A stretch of 44,789 bases of DNA from Acidimicrobiia bacterium (GCA_026989215.1 JALSJV010000298.1:1-44789), one strand, 5' to 3'; shown: positions 1 to 10,665, numbered from the stretch's first letter. The notes: generated from the letters alone by a model not told the origin. Program-made: numbers and translations.

Positions 1-1
1 C

Positions 2-109
2 GGCGTCGGGGGTGGCCGCGTCGTCGCCACCGGGACGCCCGAGGAGGTGGCCGCGGTCCCGGAGAGCTACACGGGCAAGTTCCTGCGGGACGTGTTGGGG
101 GCGGGATGA
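2..109 (+). CDS. uvrA: UvrA excinuclease ABC subunit A, C-terminal fragment (5' truncated by window)
   Basis: Frame 2 reads [35 protein letters not shown], typical UvrA C-terminus (GGG..V..GTPEEVA...S.TG.FL). Confidence 0.85.
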   Translation, partial: GVGGGRVVATGTPEEVAAVPESYTGKFLRDVLGAG

Positions 110-1419
110 GGGGGGAATCCCTCAACCCCGACGAATCCGCCTCCGATACACGTCCCGAGGCTCCCTCCCAAGAGTCGGGGAACGTGATCCAGCACCTCGT
201 CGGAGACCCAGCCGTACACGCGGCCGGCGGCCCTCGCCGTCGGCTGGTCCTCGGTCTGGTCCTGATGCTCGCCGCCACCGCGGCCACGCTGCAGCTCGCC
301 AACATGGTCTACGTCGTGGCGGAGGATCCCGATGTGACCTGGGCGGTCCCCGTGAGCGATCTGGGTCGTGACGTGATCGGGTCGAGGGCGAGTCGGGACG
401 GGGGCGTTCCCTACGGCCGACTCGGCGATCTGGATGGCTCGGTGCCGTCGGAGGTACGTGCCTGGTGGGTCGCCCATACGCCCGTCGCCATCGCCGTGGC
501 GGCCGTCCTCGATTCGTGGACCGCCTCCCCGGACCGGACGGCGAGGGCGCTGACCATCGTCGGGTTGGTGGGGGTGGCCTTCGCGCTGGCGGCGGCCGGG
601 GGGCGGGGATCCCGGGGCCTGCTGCTCCTCGCCGCCGGGCTCGCGGTCATTCCGGCATGGACGGACTTCATGTGGGTCCAGCTCGGGACGCTGACCGCCA
701 TGGGGCTGCTCGCCGTGCTCGGTCTGGACTCCCGCGGTTGGCGACGAACCGCGCTGGTGCTCCTCGGCGTCCTCATCGCGTGGAGACCCTGGCTGGCCCC
801 CGTCGCCCTGGCGCTGCCGCCCCGAGGGCGTCTGTGGCGGGACCTGTGGTGGGTCGCCATCGGAGGGGCCGGCGCAACGCTCCTCGCCCTGCCCTGGGTC
901 GGGGGATGGGAGGGCCTCGTCGTCTGGTTGACGGTGGCCGCCCCCGCCAACCTCGCCCAGTATCGCCAGACGATCGGGAACCTCTCGGTGACCCAGTGGA
1001 TGGATCCGCTCCCGGCCTGGATCCTGTTCGGCGTCGGGTATGCCAGCGTGGCGTTGGCCCGGATCCACTTCGACCGCGGACTCCGGCTGGTCTGGGCCAG
1101 CGTGGTGATCTTCACGTTGTCGCTCCTCGTGTGGTCGCACTACTGGTCGGTACTGCTGGCCGTCCTGATCCCCGCCATGAGAGGGTCGCGGCGCTGGAGG
1201 GATCTCGGCAGCGTGGTGGTGGGGATCTTCTCCGGGGCGATGCTGCTCGTCCTGACGGGGCTTTCTCCCCTCGCCCCGGCGGTGAACCTCGCCGGTGCGG
1301 GAGCCGTCGTCGTGTTGGCGATCGGGCTGTGCCGCGAGCTGGTGGCATCCCCGACGTCCAGCCCCGAAGGAGAGGCCTCCGACCGTGCCGTCCCGGTCTC
1401 GGTGCCTGGCATCGGGTAG
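106..1419 (+). CDS. Polytopic membrane protein, probable GT87/DUF2029-like (GT-C) glycosyltransferase
   Basis: 437 aa, about 10 hydrophobic segments, DUF2029-like layout; ATG overlaps the uvrA stop (ATGA). Confidence 0.6.
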   Translation: MRGESLNPDESASDTRPEAPSQESGNVIQHLVGDPAVHAAGGPRRRLVLGLVLMLAATAATLQLANMVYVVAEDPDVTWAVPVSDLGRDVIGSRASRDGGVPYGRLGDLDGSVPSEVRAWWVAHTPVAIAVAAVLDSWTASPDRTARALTIVGLVGVAFALAAAGGRGSRGLLLLAAGLAVIPAWTDFMWVQLGTLTAMGLLAVLGLDSRGWRRTALVLLGVLIAWRPWLAPVALALPPRGRLWRDLWWVAIGGAGATLLALPWVGGWEGLVVWLTVAAPANLAQYRQTIGNLSVTQWMDPLPAWILFGVGYASVALARIHFDRGLRLVWASVVIFTLSLLVWSHYWSVLLAVLIPAMRGSRRWRDLGSVVVGIFSGAMLLVLTGLSPLAPAVNLAGAGAVVVLAIGLCRELVASPTSSPEGEASDRAVPVSVPGIG

Positions 1420-1482
1420 CGAGGAACCCCTCAACCACGTCGTCGCCGCTGTCGATCAGAGGGAGGACCCGGCGGTGACTCC

Positions 1483-2877
1483 ATGCTCTTCAATTCCCTC
1501 GCCTATCTCGTCTTCCTCCCCGTCACCGTCGGCGTGTACTGGGAGCTTCCACGCCGGTGGCGTCCCTGGATGCTGTTGGCGGCGTCGTACGTCTTTTACG
1601 GGGCCTGGGACGTCCGGTTCCTGGCGTTGATCCTCCTCTCGACGGTGGTGGATCACGCCGTCGGGATCCGCCTGGGGATGACCGAAGCGCCCCTCCGGCG
1701 GAGGAGGCTGGTGGCGGCGAGCGTGGTGGTGAACCTTGGGATCCTCGCCACCTTCAAATACTGGGGTTTCTTCGTCGAGAGTGCGGCCGATCTCGTCTCC
1801 CGGTTCGGTCTCCAACCCCACCTCCCCGTCTTGAGCGTGGTCGTGCCGGTGGGGATCTCCTTCTACACGTTCCAGACCATGGCCTACACGATCGACGTGT
1901 ACCGCGGGACGATCGATCCCGAGCGCCGTTTCGTCGTCTTCGCCCTCTACGTCGCGTTCTTCCCCCAGCTCGTCGCCGGGCCGATCGAGCGGGCACGGCG
2001 CCTCCTCCCGCAGCTCGCCGACCTTCCGCTCCGGCCGACCCGGGACGACCTCGAGGCGGGGATCCGGCTGATCGCGGTGGGATTCGTGAAGAAGGTGGTG
2101 ATCGCCGACACGGTCGCACCGGTCGTCGATCGGGTGTTCGGCGACCCCGCCGGTGCGGGCGCGCTCGCCCTGGCGACGGGCGTCGTCGGCTTCGCCGTGC
2201 AGATCTACGGCGATTTCTCCGGCTACACCGACATCGCACGCGGATCGGCCCGGCTGTTGGGGGTCCATCTGGTCGAGAACTTCCGTCGGCCCTACTGGGC
2301 CAGCAACATCACCGACTTCTGGCGACGATGGCACATGTCGCTCTCGTCGTGGCTGCGCGACTACCTGTACATCCCCCTGGGAGGTAATCGCCGTGGCCGC
2401 CGCCGCACCTATCTGAACATCGCGGCCGTCATGCTCCTGGGCGGCCTCTGGCATGGGGCGGCGTGGACCTTCGTCGCCTGGGGGGCCCTCCACGGGGCGA
2501 TGCTGGCTCTCCATCGCTGGAGCCGGGAACGGGGCCTGCTCGGGGGCGGGCCGACCCGGTGGGGTTGGGCCCTCACCATGCTGGGGGTGCTGGTCGGATG
2601 GGTGTTCTTCCGTGCCCCGGACTTCTCGACGGCGTGGACGGTGCTGGCGGGCATCGCGTCGGGACGGCCGGGCGCAGTCGATCCCGCGGGCCTCGTCTTC
2701 GTGACCCTCGCCGTGCTGGGCGTTTGGTGGCTCGATCGGTCCGAGCATGCCGGATCCGTCAACCCGGTGGCGTCGGCTCCCGCCCTGGTTCGGGGTCTCG
2801 CCTACGGGGTCGCCCTCGTGTTCGCGATCGTCGGCGGGGCCAGCTCCCCGAACCAGTTCATCTACTTCCAGTTCTGA
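1483..2877 (+). CDS. MBOAT family membrane-bound O-acyltransferase (AlgI-like)
   Basis: MLFNSLAYLVFLPV..., YVFYGAWD, VGISFYTFQTMAYTIDVYRG, FWRRWHMSLSSWLRDYLYIPLGGNR, LWHGAAWTFVAWGALHG. Confidence 0.93.
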   Translation: MLFNSLAYLVFLPVTVGVYWELPRRWRPWMLLAASYVFYGAWDVRFLALILLSTVVDHAVGIRLGMTEAPLRRRRLVAASVVVNLGILATFKYWGFFVESAADLVSRFGLQPHLPVLSVVVPVGISFYTFQTMAYTIDVYRGTIDPERRFVVFALYVAFFPQLVAGPIERARRLLPQLADLPLRPTRDDLEAGIRLIAVGFVKKVVIADTVAPVVDRVFGDPAGAGALALATGVVGFAVQIYGDFSGYTDIARGSARLLGVHLVENFRRPYWASNITDFWRRWHMSLSSWLRDYLYIPLGGNRRGRRRTYLNIAAVMLLGGLWHGAAWTFVAWGALHGAMLALHRWSRERGLLGGGPTRWGWALTMLGVLVGWVFFRAPDFSTAWTVLAGIASGRPGAVDPAGLVFVTLAVLGVWWLDRSEHAGSVNPVASAPALVRGLAYGVALVFAIVGGASSPNQFIYFQF

Positions 2878-3866
2878 TGCGGCGTCTCCGCGAGCGATGG
2901 GTGGTGGTCGGTGCGATGCTGGTGATCTTGGGCGCCGCCGAGTTCGGGGTTCGCTCGATCGGATCGTCCCTCCCGGAACCCACGGGGCTGCCGTCCGTGG
3001 AGTCGCGGGTCAAGGCGACCCTGCTGAGGGATGTACCTGCACGGCTCGACGTCGTGCTCCTCGGCGACTCGGTGATGGAGGGGGGCGTCGATCCTGCCCG
3101 ACTGCGGTCTCGTTTCGGGCTCGAGGCCTTCAACGCCGCCGTGCCGTTCTCCACGCCGCTGGCCATGGAGCGCTGGATCGACGTCGTGCTGGCCCGCACT
3201 CGACCTCGGCTGGTCGTCGTCGGTCTGGGGTTCGACCCGTCCGTGACGACGCTCGGTGACGATCCACTCCGCCTCGCGTTGGAGCGGGAGCCGGACACGG
3301 GGGTGTGGGAGCTGCTGGGTCGCCATTCCGAGCTGGTGCGGCGTCGGCGCCAGCTCCGCGACTGGTCCGACACGCTCCGCGACGTGCGCGCCCTCGAGGC
3401 GGGCACCTGGACTTCCCGGGGCTTTCAACGAGGGTATCTCGACGGGACGATCCGTTCGGTCGCGACCGTGGAGGAACCGGCGTCGGCGGCGGGGGGACGC
3501 ATGACGAGGGACAATGAAGAGGCCCTCGGGCGACTCGTCCAGCGTCTCGTCGAGGAGGGGATCGACGTGGTCGTGGTGATGGAGCCCATCCGATGCGACA
3601 CCGAGGCGTGTCGCCGTCGCCTGGTCGACTCGCCGTACCATCGCCAGGTCTTCGCGGTCGCAGACCGGACCGGTGCCTCCTATCTCGACACCAACGTGGA
3701 GCGATGGGATCCGGGCCTCTTCGTCGATGCTCTGCATCTCACCGGTGCCGGTGTGGAGCGTCTCACCGACGCCGTCGGTCGCCTCGTCGAAGACCATCTG
3801 TCGGACCCCGTTCGGGGGGCGCGGTGGCGACCGGGTCAGGTCGACGATCGAGACGGCCTGGGGTGA
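2877..3866 (+). CDS. SGNH/GDSL-like hydrolase or acetyltransferase partner of the MBOAT protein
   Basis: N-terminal TM segment, VVLLGDSVMEGG (block I GDS), DALHLTGAGVERL (block V DxxH); start overlaps MBOAT stop (TGATG). Confidence 0.75.
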   Translation: MRRLRERWVVVGAMLVILGAAEFGVRSIGSSLPEPTGLPSVESRVKATLLRDVPARLDVVLLGDSVMEGGVDPARLRSRFGLEAFNAAVPFSTPLAMERWIDVVLARTRPRLVVVGLGFDPSVTTLGDDPLRLALEREPDTGVWELLGRHSELVRRRRQLRDWSDTLRDVRALEAGTWTSRGFQRGYLDGTIRSVATVEEPASAAGGRMTRDNEEALGRLVQRLVEEGIDVVVVMEPIRCDTEACRRRLVDSPYHRQVFAVADRTGASYLDTNVERWDPGLFVDALHLTGAGVERLTDAVGRLVEDHLSDPVRGARWRPGQVDDRDGLG

Positions 3867-5077
3867 TCGCCGGGTCGCCGAGCTGTCCGAATCAGGACCG
3901 GTGTGGCGAGGGCGAGGAGGAGCGGGTAGGCGGGATGGAGGATGGTCGTGAACCCTTCGGCCTGCCACGAGGCGATGTCGGGGCCGTACAGGGCGACGAC
4001 GTGGAGGAGCACGGCGGCGGTGAGGAGGGACCGTCGCGGCACCCGGTCCCACAGGAGCGCACCTGCCACGGCGAGCAGCAGCCAGTCGTAGACGACCACG
4101 TGGGGCGTGATGAGCATGGTGGCGACGATGGACCACGCCAGGGCGGTGGTCGGATCATCGGCCACCCGTCGGAACACGACGACGAATCCGGCGACGACGG
4201 CCAGCGTGACCGCAGCCCAGGCCAGGGTCGCCGCCCCTCCCTCCCCGAACACCATCCGGAAGAAGTCGAGACCGCTGAAATACCAGACTCGGTTGGTCGG
4301 TCCGGGGTCGGCGAGGGTGGGGAGCCGTTCCAGGTAGGTGGCCCACCCCTGCGGGGTCGCCAGCACCGTCGCGAGCACCGAGCTCCCTCCGGAGACGAGT
4401 GCCCCCATGAGCTCGCGGCGGTGCCGTGACGGCGCGCTGAGCCACCAGAGGGCGGGTCCGAGGGCGAGCTGTGGTTTCAGGACCAGGAGCCCGATGAGGA
4501 CGCCGAGCCAGATCCGTGCCCCTCGGCGGGCCGCGACGCCGGCCAGGGCCAAGACCAGGAACGCGAAGAAGGTGTTCTGGCCCAGGGCCACGGCCCCGTA
4601 CGCGGGCACGGAGGCGAAGACGAGGATCCCGGCCGTCGGGGAGAGGCGCAGCAGACGGACGCTCGCCACGTAGGCGGCGACCCCGGCGAGGGTCCAGAGC
4701 GCGAGGGCGACACCGAGGGACGTCGCCGAGAGGGGCACGTAGGCGAACGCGGTGGGCGGCGGATATCGGAAGACGGGGCCGCCCGCCGGAAGGTCCAGCC
4801 CGGTGACCTCGTTGAACCGCGCGGCGAAGGCGGCGACGTCGTAGAGGACCGACCAGCTCCCCTCACGGGCGAGCGACCCTCCCACGTAGAACACCGAGAA
4901 GTCGCGCCCCAGGATCCAGACGTCCGGTCCCGGTGCCCAGGAGATGGCCAGCCGTCCGAGGGCGAGGTAGAGGCCCGAGACCACCACCGTCACCCAGAGG
5001 AGGGGGAGTCCGAGCAGGACGACGGGGAGCGGGCGCGTCCTCAGGAGGGACCGGAGGCTGACTGCGGCTCGGGACAC
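3836..5077 (-). CDS. GT87 / DUF2029 family glycosyltransferase
   Basis: GRDFSVFYVGGSLAREG..LYD...FRYPPPTAFAYVPL, many TM segments. Confidence 0.75.
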   Translation of the reverse strand: MSRAAVSLRSLLRTRPLPVVLLGLPLLWVTVVVSGLYLALGRLAISWAPGPDVWILGRDFSVFYVGGSLAREGSWSVLYDVAAFAARFNEVTGLDLPAGGPVFRYPPPTAFAYVPLSATSLGVALALWTLAGVAAYVASVRLLRLSPTAGILVFASVPAYGAVALGQNTFFAFLVLALAGVAARRGARIWLGVLIGLLVLKPQLALGPALWWLSAPSRHRRELMGALVSGGSSVLATVLATPQGWATYLERLPTLADPGPTNRVWYFSGLDFFRMVFGEGGAATLAWAAVTLAVVAGFVVVFRRVADDPTTALAWSIVATMLITPHVVVYDWLLLAVAGALLWDRVPRRSLLTAAVLLHVVALYGPDIASWQAEGFTTILHPAYPLLLALATPVLIRTARRPGDHPRPSRSST

Positions 5078-5087
5078 GGGAGGAACC

Positions 5088-6203
5088 CTATCCGGTGGGT
5101 CCGAACGTGCTCACCCCGAGGGGCTCCGCGGGTCGTTCGGAGACGCGAAGCGAGACCACGGCGGCGACGGTCATGAGGGCGAAGAGCGGGGCGAACACCC
5201 GGACGACGTTGTTGCCCACCGTCCACACCCAATCCGACGACACCAGGGCGACGAGCACCCACGGTGCCACCAGCCAGCGGAAGAGCAGGGAACGGGCTCG
5301 AACGGCGCACACGGCGCCGGCGACGAGCATCCCGATCCCCACCGCGACGAGCAGGCGGTCGCTCTCCGATGTCGTCGGCCAGGTCCCGAGGGAGGCGAAG
5401 ATCCCCGCGCCGGGCCAGGTCAGATTTCCGCGCGGGCTGAGACCGGCGTCCATCCTCGTCTGCAACCACAGCGCCCATCCCAGCAGCGACGTGGCGGGGA
5501 TCCCGAAGGTGGCGGCGGCGCCCCGATCCCTCCGGGCGAACCACTGGTGACCGGCGAGGGAGAGGGCGACGAGCAGGTACTGGTCTTTGGCCAGAGCCGC
5601 CAGGGCCAACAGGAGCACGGTGGTTCGTCGACGTCGGTCGAGGTAGGCGGCGACGGCCAGGGTGGCGAGGCCGAAACCGACGACGTCGGCGGTGAGCAGG
5701 CGTACGGACATCCACAGGCCGGGGTTCGCCAGCACCGCCAGATGCACCCACGGACTCCACCCGAACCGTCGCCGAATCCCTTCGAGCGCCGCCGAGGCGA
5801 TCCCCAACCCCGACGCGGTGGTGAGGACGAACCCGGCCAGGAGGGCGGGACCGTGCAGTGCCCCTCCCAGGGAGGCGATGACGGGGAGGAGGATGCGGCG
5901 GTAGCGGTATCCGGCGTCGACCAGGAGATCGCCGACCTCGGAGCCGTCGAGATCGAGGGCGATGGCGTACCCGATCTGGCCGTCGTGCCCCGACCCCTCC
6001 ACGGTGACGAGTGCGGGAAGGTCCCCTTCGATCAGCGGCCGGACGGTGGCGTCCTCACCGACCGCCAGGAGACCGCTCCATCCCCCGACCGCCGAAGCCT
6101 GGGTCCATTGGAGGAACAGGGCGGTGCCGAGGCCGACGAGCAGCCAGAGGAGAGAGGCCCGCGGGATGCTCGGGCTGGAGGCGAGAGACGACCGTCGAGA
6201 CAT
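5088..6203 (-). CDS. Polytopic membrane protein, glycosyltransferase-like
   Basis: Many TM segments; GHDGQIGYAIALD...YRYRRILLPVIA motif; start chosen at MSRRSSLASS (ORF track extends to a TTG at 6278). Confidence 0.6.
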   Translation of the reverse strand: MSRRSSLASSPSIPRASLLWLLVGLGTALFLQWTQASAVGGWSGLLAVGEDATVRPLIEGDLPALVTVEGSGHDGQIGYAIALDLDGSEVGDLLVDAGYRYRRILLPVIASLGGALHGPALLAGFVLTTASGLGIASAALEGIRRRFGWSPWVHLAVLANPGLWMSVRLLTADVVGFGLATLAVAAYLDRRRRTTVLLLALAALAKDQYLLVALSLAGHQWFARRDRGAAATFGIPATSLLGWALWLQTRMDAGLSPRGNLTWPGAGIFASLGTWPTTSESDRLLVAVGIGMLVAGAVCAVRARSLLFRWLVAPWVLVALVSSDWVWTVGNNVVRVFAPLFALMTVAAVVSLRVSERPAEPLGVSTFGPTG

Positions 6204-6277
6204 GGACCTGGGTCTAGGGTGTGGTCGATACATCGGCACGTCGACGGGTCCACTGGAGCGGGGACCAGGAGCAGACA

Positions 6278-7240
6278 ATGACGCGGTTCGCAGACGCCCG
6301 GGTCGTGGTGCTCGGAGGTGCGGGCTTTCTCGGGTCGCACCTCTGCACCCGGCTGACCGAGGAGGGGGCGGCCGTCGTCTGTATCGACAACCTCATCACC
6401 GGGACCGCCACGAACGTCGAGCACCTGATCGGAACGCCGGGTTTTCGGCTCGTGCGGTACAGCATCGTCGACTATCTGCACGTCCCCGGGAGCGTCGACT
6501 TCGTGTTCAACTTCGCGTCGCCTGCCTCGCCGGTGGACTTCACCCGTTACCCGATCCAGATCCTCAAGGTCGGGGCGCTCGGGACCCACCACGCCCTCGG
6601 GATGGCCCTCGCCAAGGAGGCGACCTACGTGCACGCCAGCACGAGCGAGGTGTACGGCGATCCCCTGGTCAATCCCCAGCCGGAGACCTACTGGGGCAAC
6701 GTCAACCCCATCGGGATCCGCGGCGTCTACGACGAGGGGAAGCGGTACGGCGAAGCCCTCACGATGGCCTACCACCGTACCCACGGCGTCGACACCCGCA
6801 TCGCGCGGATCTTCAACACCTACGGCCCCCGGATGCGGCCCGACGATGGGCGGGCCGTCCCGGCGTTCTTCTCCGCCGCCCTCCGAGGCCGTCCGTTGCC
6901 GGTTCACGGAGACGGCTCCCAGACCCGCTCGCTGTGCTACGTGGACGATCTGATCGAGGGGATCCTCCGGCTGGCCCTCAGCTCCGAGCACGAGCCGGTG
7001 AACGTGGGGAACCCCGAGGAGATCACGATCCTGGAGCTGGCCCGCACGATCCAGGAGGTCGTCGGGGTGGACACCGGCATCGAGTTCCAACCCCGACCGG
7101 TGGACGACCCGGCCGTCCGCCGTCCCGACATCAGCCGAGCCGAGAGGATCCTCGGATGGAGACCCGAGGTCCCGTTGCGGGAAGGGCTGGCACGGACGAT
7201 ACCGTGGTTCCGCCAGGCCCTCGGTGTCGACGGGTCGTGA
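6278..7240 (+). CDS. NAD-dependent epimerase/dehydratase, UDP-glucuronate decarboxylase (UXS)-like
   Basis: [10 protein letters not shown] Rossmann motif; [47 protein letters not shown] (YxxxK). Confidence 0.88.
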   Translation: MTRFADARVVVLGGAGFLGSHLCTRLTEEGAAVVCIDNLITGTATNVEHLIGTPGFRLVRYSIVDYLHVPGSVDFVFNFASPASPVDFTRYPIQILKVGALGTHHALGMALAKEATYVHASTSEVYGDPLVNPQPETYWGNVNPIGIRGVYDEGKRYGEALTMAYHRTHGVDTRIARIFNTYGPRMRPDDGRAVPAFFSAALRGRPLPVHGDGSQTRSLCYVDDLIEGILRLALSSEHEPVNVGNPEEITILELARTIQEVVGVDTGIEFQPRPVDDPAVRRPDISRAERILGWRPEVPLREGLARTIPWFRQALGVDGS

Positions 7241-7947
7241 CCTGGGGAGGATCCGCCGACTGGTGGATCGCCGAAGTGGCGTCGGACCCCGCCTACCGGG
7301 AGGTGGTGGAACCCCTCATCCTGGAGCTGTGCGATCTGAGGCCGGGAGATCGGATCCTCGACGTCGGTTGCGGAGAGGGGCGGATCATGTCCGCGCTCGC
7401 CCGAGTCGGAGCCCGGCCCGTCGGATGTGATCTCGATCTCGACCTGCTCCGACGGGCCCGAGGACGGGGGCCGGTGGTTCGCTGTCGGCTCCCCGACCTC
7501 GGCTGGGCGGCCTCGGCGTCCTTCGACGGGGCGGTGATGTCCCTCGTGCTCGAGCATCTTCCGGACGTCGACCCGATGCTGGCGGAGCTGGGTCGTGTCG
7601 TGCGCCGAAGCGGGTTCCTCGTGGTGGTCGTCAACCATCCCGTCTTCACCGCTCCCGGATCGGCCCCGGTCGTCGACACGGACGGCGAGGTCCTGTGGCG
7701 GCCCGGTCGTTACCTCGACGTCGGGTACACCGACGAGCCCGCGGGGGACGGGGCGATCCGTTTCCATCACCGGCCCCTCTCGGGCCTGGTCAACGCCGCG
7801 GCGGAGGCAGGCTGGATGTTGGAGCGGATGGTGGAGCAGGGTGTCACCGCCGGGCAGGTCGCGCGGAGCCCGTCCCTCGCGGGCCAGGAGCACATCCCCC
7901 GACTGGCCGGATTTCGGTGGCGGCGGCGTGGCGGCGTCGTCGCCTGA
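7237..7947 (+). CDS. Class I SAM-dependent methyltransferase
   Basis: [15 protein letters not shown] motif I; GTG start overlaps upstream stop. Confidence 0.8.
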   Translation: MTWGGSADWWIAEVASDPAYREVVEPLILELCDLRPGDRILDVGCGEGRIMSALARVGARPVGCDLDLDLLRRARGRGPVVRCRLPDLGWAASASFDGAVMSLVLEHLPDVDPMLAELGRVVRRSGFLVVVVNHPVFTAPGSAPVVDTDGEVLWRPGRYLDVGYTDEPAGDGAIRFHHRPLSGLVNAAAEAGWMLERMVEQGVTAGQVARSPSLAGQEHIPRLAGFRWRRRGGVVA

Positions 7948-7964
7948 CAGCTCGCGGGCGTCGG

Positions 7965-7970
7965 TACGCT
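7965..7970 (+). promoter_or_regulatory. Putative -10 (TACGCT) of a leaderless uvrC transcript
   Basis: TANNNT with 9 nt to ATG 7980. Confidence 0.5.
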
Positions 7971-7979
7971 GAAGGGTCG

Positions 7980-9803
7980 ATGCGACGCCCCGTCACGGCC
8001 GAGATTCCCGACGGGCCCGGTGCCTACCTGTTCCGGGACTCGGTCGGTCGCGTCGTCTACGTGGGGAAGGCGAAGTCGCTTCGGAAACGGGTCGTGGGGT
8101 ACTTCGGGAGGGAGCTGCACCCCCGAACCCAGGCGATGGTCGACGCCGCCGAGAGCGTCGAGTGGATCGTCACCGCCAACGAGGTCGAGGCCCTCATGCT
8201 GGAGTACTCCCTGATCAAGGAGCATCGACCTCGCTTCAACGTCAAGCTTCGTGACGACAAGTCCTATCCGTATCTGGCCATCACCCGATCCGACGAGTGG
8301 CCACGGGCGCGGGTGATGCGAGGGAAGCGGAGGAAGGGAACCGAGTATTTCGGTCCCTACGCCCACACCTACGCGATTCGCAAGACCCTCGACCTCCTGC
8401 TCCGCACCTTCCCCGTGCGGACGTGCTCCGATGCGATGTTCCGGCGTCAGTCCGCCCAGGGGCGACCCTGCCTGCTGTTCCACATCGAGAAGTGCTCCGG
8501 TCCCTGCGTCGGTGAGGTCGAGCCGAAGGAATACGCCGAGATGGTCGACGGGCTGGCCGCCTTCCTCCGGGGGGAGACCGACGCGGTCGTCGACGACCTC
8601 ACCCGGAAGATGGCGGCGGCGGCGGAGCGTCTCGAGTTCGAGCTGGCGGCCCGGTACCGGGACCGGCTGGCCGACATCGAGCGTGCCCTCGAACGTCAGG
8701 AGGTCGTGACCGACCGGCCGGAGGATTTCGACCTGATCGCCGTGGCGGGGGACGACCTCGAGACGGCGGTGCAGGCGCTCTTCGTCCGGCGGGGGCGGGT
8801 GGTGGGACGTTGGGGCACGATCGTGGATCGGGTCGAGGAGATGAGTACCGGGGAGCTCATCGGTGCGGTGCTGCGAGAGCGCTACGGGGAGGAACGGCCG
8901 CCGCGGGAGGTGCTGGTCGCCGACCTCCCCCCCGACGCCGAGACCTGGGTGGAATGGCTGAGCGAACGCCGGGGGGCGCGGGTCTCCCTGCGGGTACCCC
9001 GGCGGGGCGCGAAGCGGCGGCTGATGGAGACCGCCACCGCCAACGCCCAGGAGGAGTTCTCCCGTCATCGTCTCCGACGCCAGACCGACCACAACGCCCG
9101 GGCCCGGGCCTTGAGGAGCCTCCAGGAGACTCTGGGTCTCCCCGCAGCTCCGCTCCGCATCGAGGCCTACGACATCTCGACGCTCCAGGGCACGAACACG
9201 GTGGCCTCGATGGTGGTGATGGAGGATGGGCTGCCCCGACGCTCGGAATACCGGCGGTTTCGGATCAGGACCGTCCCCGGCCAGGACGACTTCGCGGCGA
9301 TGGAGGAGGTGCTCCATCGACGCTTCGAGGCGTATCTGAGGGATCGAGAGGCACCCGTGGGGGATCGGCGCAGGTTCGCCTACCCGCCGTCGCTGGTGGT
9401 CGTCGACGGGGGAGCGGGCCAGCTCGGTCGGGCGGTCGCGGTCCTCGATCGGCTGGGACTCGACATCCCGGTGATCGGGTTGGCGAAACGGCTGGAGGAG
9501 GTCTACCTCCCCGACCAGCCCGAGCCCCTCCGCATCCCCCGCGACGCCGAGGCCCTCTACCTCCTGCAGCAGGTCCGCGACGAAGCGCACCGCTTCGCCG
9601 TCGCCTATCACCGCACCTTGCGGTCGAAGCGGATGATCGACTCGATCCTCGACGAGGTCCCGGGGGTGGGGCCGGCGCGGAAACGAGCCTTGCTCAGGCG
9701 TTTCGGATCGCTGCGCCGACTACGGGAGGCCGACCCCGAAGAGCTGGCGGAGGTGGTGCCCGCTCGGGTCGCCCAAGACCTCTACGCTGCACTCCATGGC
9801 TGA
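7980..9803 (+). CDS. uvrC: Excinuclease ABC subunit C
   Basis: IPDGPGAYLFRDSVGRVVYVGKAKSLRKRV GIY-YIG, EVEALMLEYSLIKEHRPRFNVKLRDDKSYPY, C-terminal HhH. Confidence 0.98.
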   Translation: MRRPVTAEIPDGPGAYLFRDSVGRVVYVGKAKSLRKRVVGYFGRELHPRTQAMVDAAESVEWIVTANEVEALMLEYSLIKEHRPRFNVKLRDDKSYPYLAITRSDEWPRARVMRGKRRKGTEYFGPYAHTYAIRKTLDLLLRTFPVRTCSDAMFRRQSAQGRPCLLFHIEKCSGPCVGEVEPKEYAEMVDGLAAFLRGETDAVVDDLTRKMAAAAERLEFELAARYRDRLADIERALERQEVVTDRPEDFDLIAVAGDDLETAVQALFVRRGRVVGRWGTIVDRVEEMSTGELIGAVLRERYGEERPPREVLVADLPPDAETWVEWLSERRGARVSLRVPRRGAKRRLMETATANAQEEFSRHRLRRQTDHNARARALRSLQETLGLPAAPLRIEAYDISTLQGTNTVASMVVMEDGLPRRSEYRRFRIRTVPGQDDFAAMEEVLHRRFEAYLRDREAPVGDRRRFAYPPSLVVVDGGAGQLGRAVAVLDRLGLDIPVIGLAKRLEEVYLPDQPEPLRIPRDAEALYLLQQVRDEAHRFAVAYHRTLRSKRMIDSILDEVPGVGPARKRALLRRFGSLRRLREADPEELAEVVPARVAQDLYAALHG

Positions 9804-10665
9804 TTCGGGACGTCGACCCCAGGTGTTGGTGGTGACCGGCATGTCCGGTGCCGGGCGGTCCACCGCGGCGAAGGTGCTGGAGGATCTCGGATATCTGGTG
9901 ATCGACAACCTGCCCCCCGACCTGATCCCGAACGTGCTCAGCCTGCACGAGGTCACCGAGCAGCGACGTCGGTTGGCGATGGTGATCGACGCCCGGGCGG
10001 GAGCGCCGACCGGCGCGGTGCGGCGGGCCCTCGACGAGCTCGACCGCGCCGGGGTCGAGTCCCTGGTGCTGTTCCTGGACGCCGAGGACGCGGTGATCAT
10101 CCGACGGTACGAGGAGAACCGTCGGCCCCACCCCCTCCAGGAGGGTGGGTTGGCGGAGGCCATCTCCCGGGAGCGGACGATGCTCGCCGAGCTTCGGGAG
10201 CTGACGGACGTGGTGATCGACACCACCGAGTTGAACGTGCATCAGCTCCGGGATCGGATCACCGAGCTGTTCGCCGAAGGGCGTCGGGATCGGCCGATGC
10301 GCGTCTCCGTCACCTCGTTCGGTTTCAAACACGGCACACCCCGGGACGCCGATCTCCTCTTCGACGTTCGGTTCCTCCCCAATCCCCATTGGGTGCCGGA
10401 GCTGCGGCCCCTTCCCGGCACGGCGGACGAGGTGGCCCGGTACGTGCTGGACCACCCCGACGCCCAGGCGTTTCTGGAGCGGGTCGAGGATCTGCTGGAT
10501 TTCCTCATCCCCCGATATCAGGCGGAGGGCAAGTCGTACCTCTCGATCGCGATCGGCTGCACGGGAGGCCATCACCGGTCGGTGGCCCTGTCCGAGGAGA
10601 TCGGGAGCCGACTCGCCGCTCGGGAGATCGCCGTCACCGTTCGCCATCGGGACGTGGAGCGATGA
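9796..10665 (+). CDS. rapZ: RNase adapter RapZ / RapZ family nucleotide-binding protein
   Basis: VVTGMSGAGRSTAAKVLEDLGYLVIDNLPP; SFGFKHGTPRDADLLFDVRFLPNPHW; IAIGCTGGHHRSVAL. Confidence 0.97.
   Translation: MADSGRRPQVLVVTGMSGAGRSTAAKVLEDLGYLVIDNLPPDLIPNVLSLHEVTEQRRRLAMVIDARAGAPTGAVRRALDELDRAGVESLVLFLDAEDAVIIRRYEENRRPHPLQEGGLAEAISRERTMLAELRELTDVVIDTTELNVHQLRDRITELFAEGRRDRPMRVSVTSFGFKHGTPRDADLLFDVRFLPNPHWVPELRPLPGTADEVARYVLDHPDAQAFLERVEDLLDFLIPRYQAEGKSYLSIAIGCTGGHHRSVALSEEIGSRLAAREIAVTVRHRDVER

Noticed and set aside
6213-6220. Overlapping antiparallel -10 boxes (TAGGGT/TAGACC) between the divergent 5088-6203 and 6278-7240 genes
   Set aside because: The minus-strand hexamer lacks the terminal T and start sites of both genes are uncertain; suggestive but not supportable.
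7940-7980. PafBC/RecA-NDp-type damage promoter (TTGTCRGTG-N8-TANNNT) upstream of uvrC
   Set aside because: The -10 TACGCT is present but the upstream sequence at the required spacing does not match TTGTCRGTG; the same holds for pafB.
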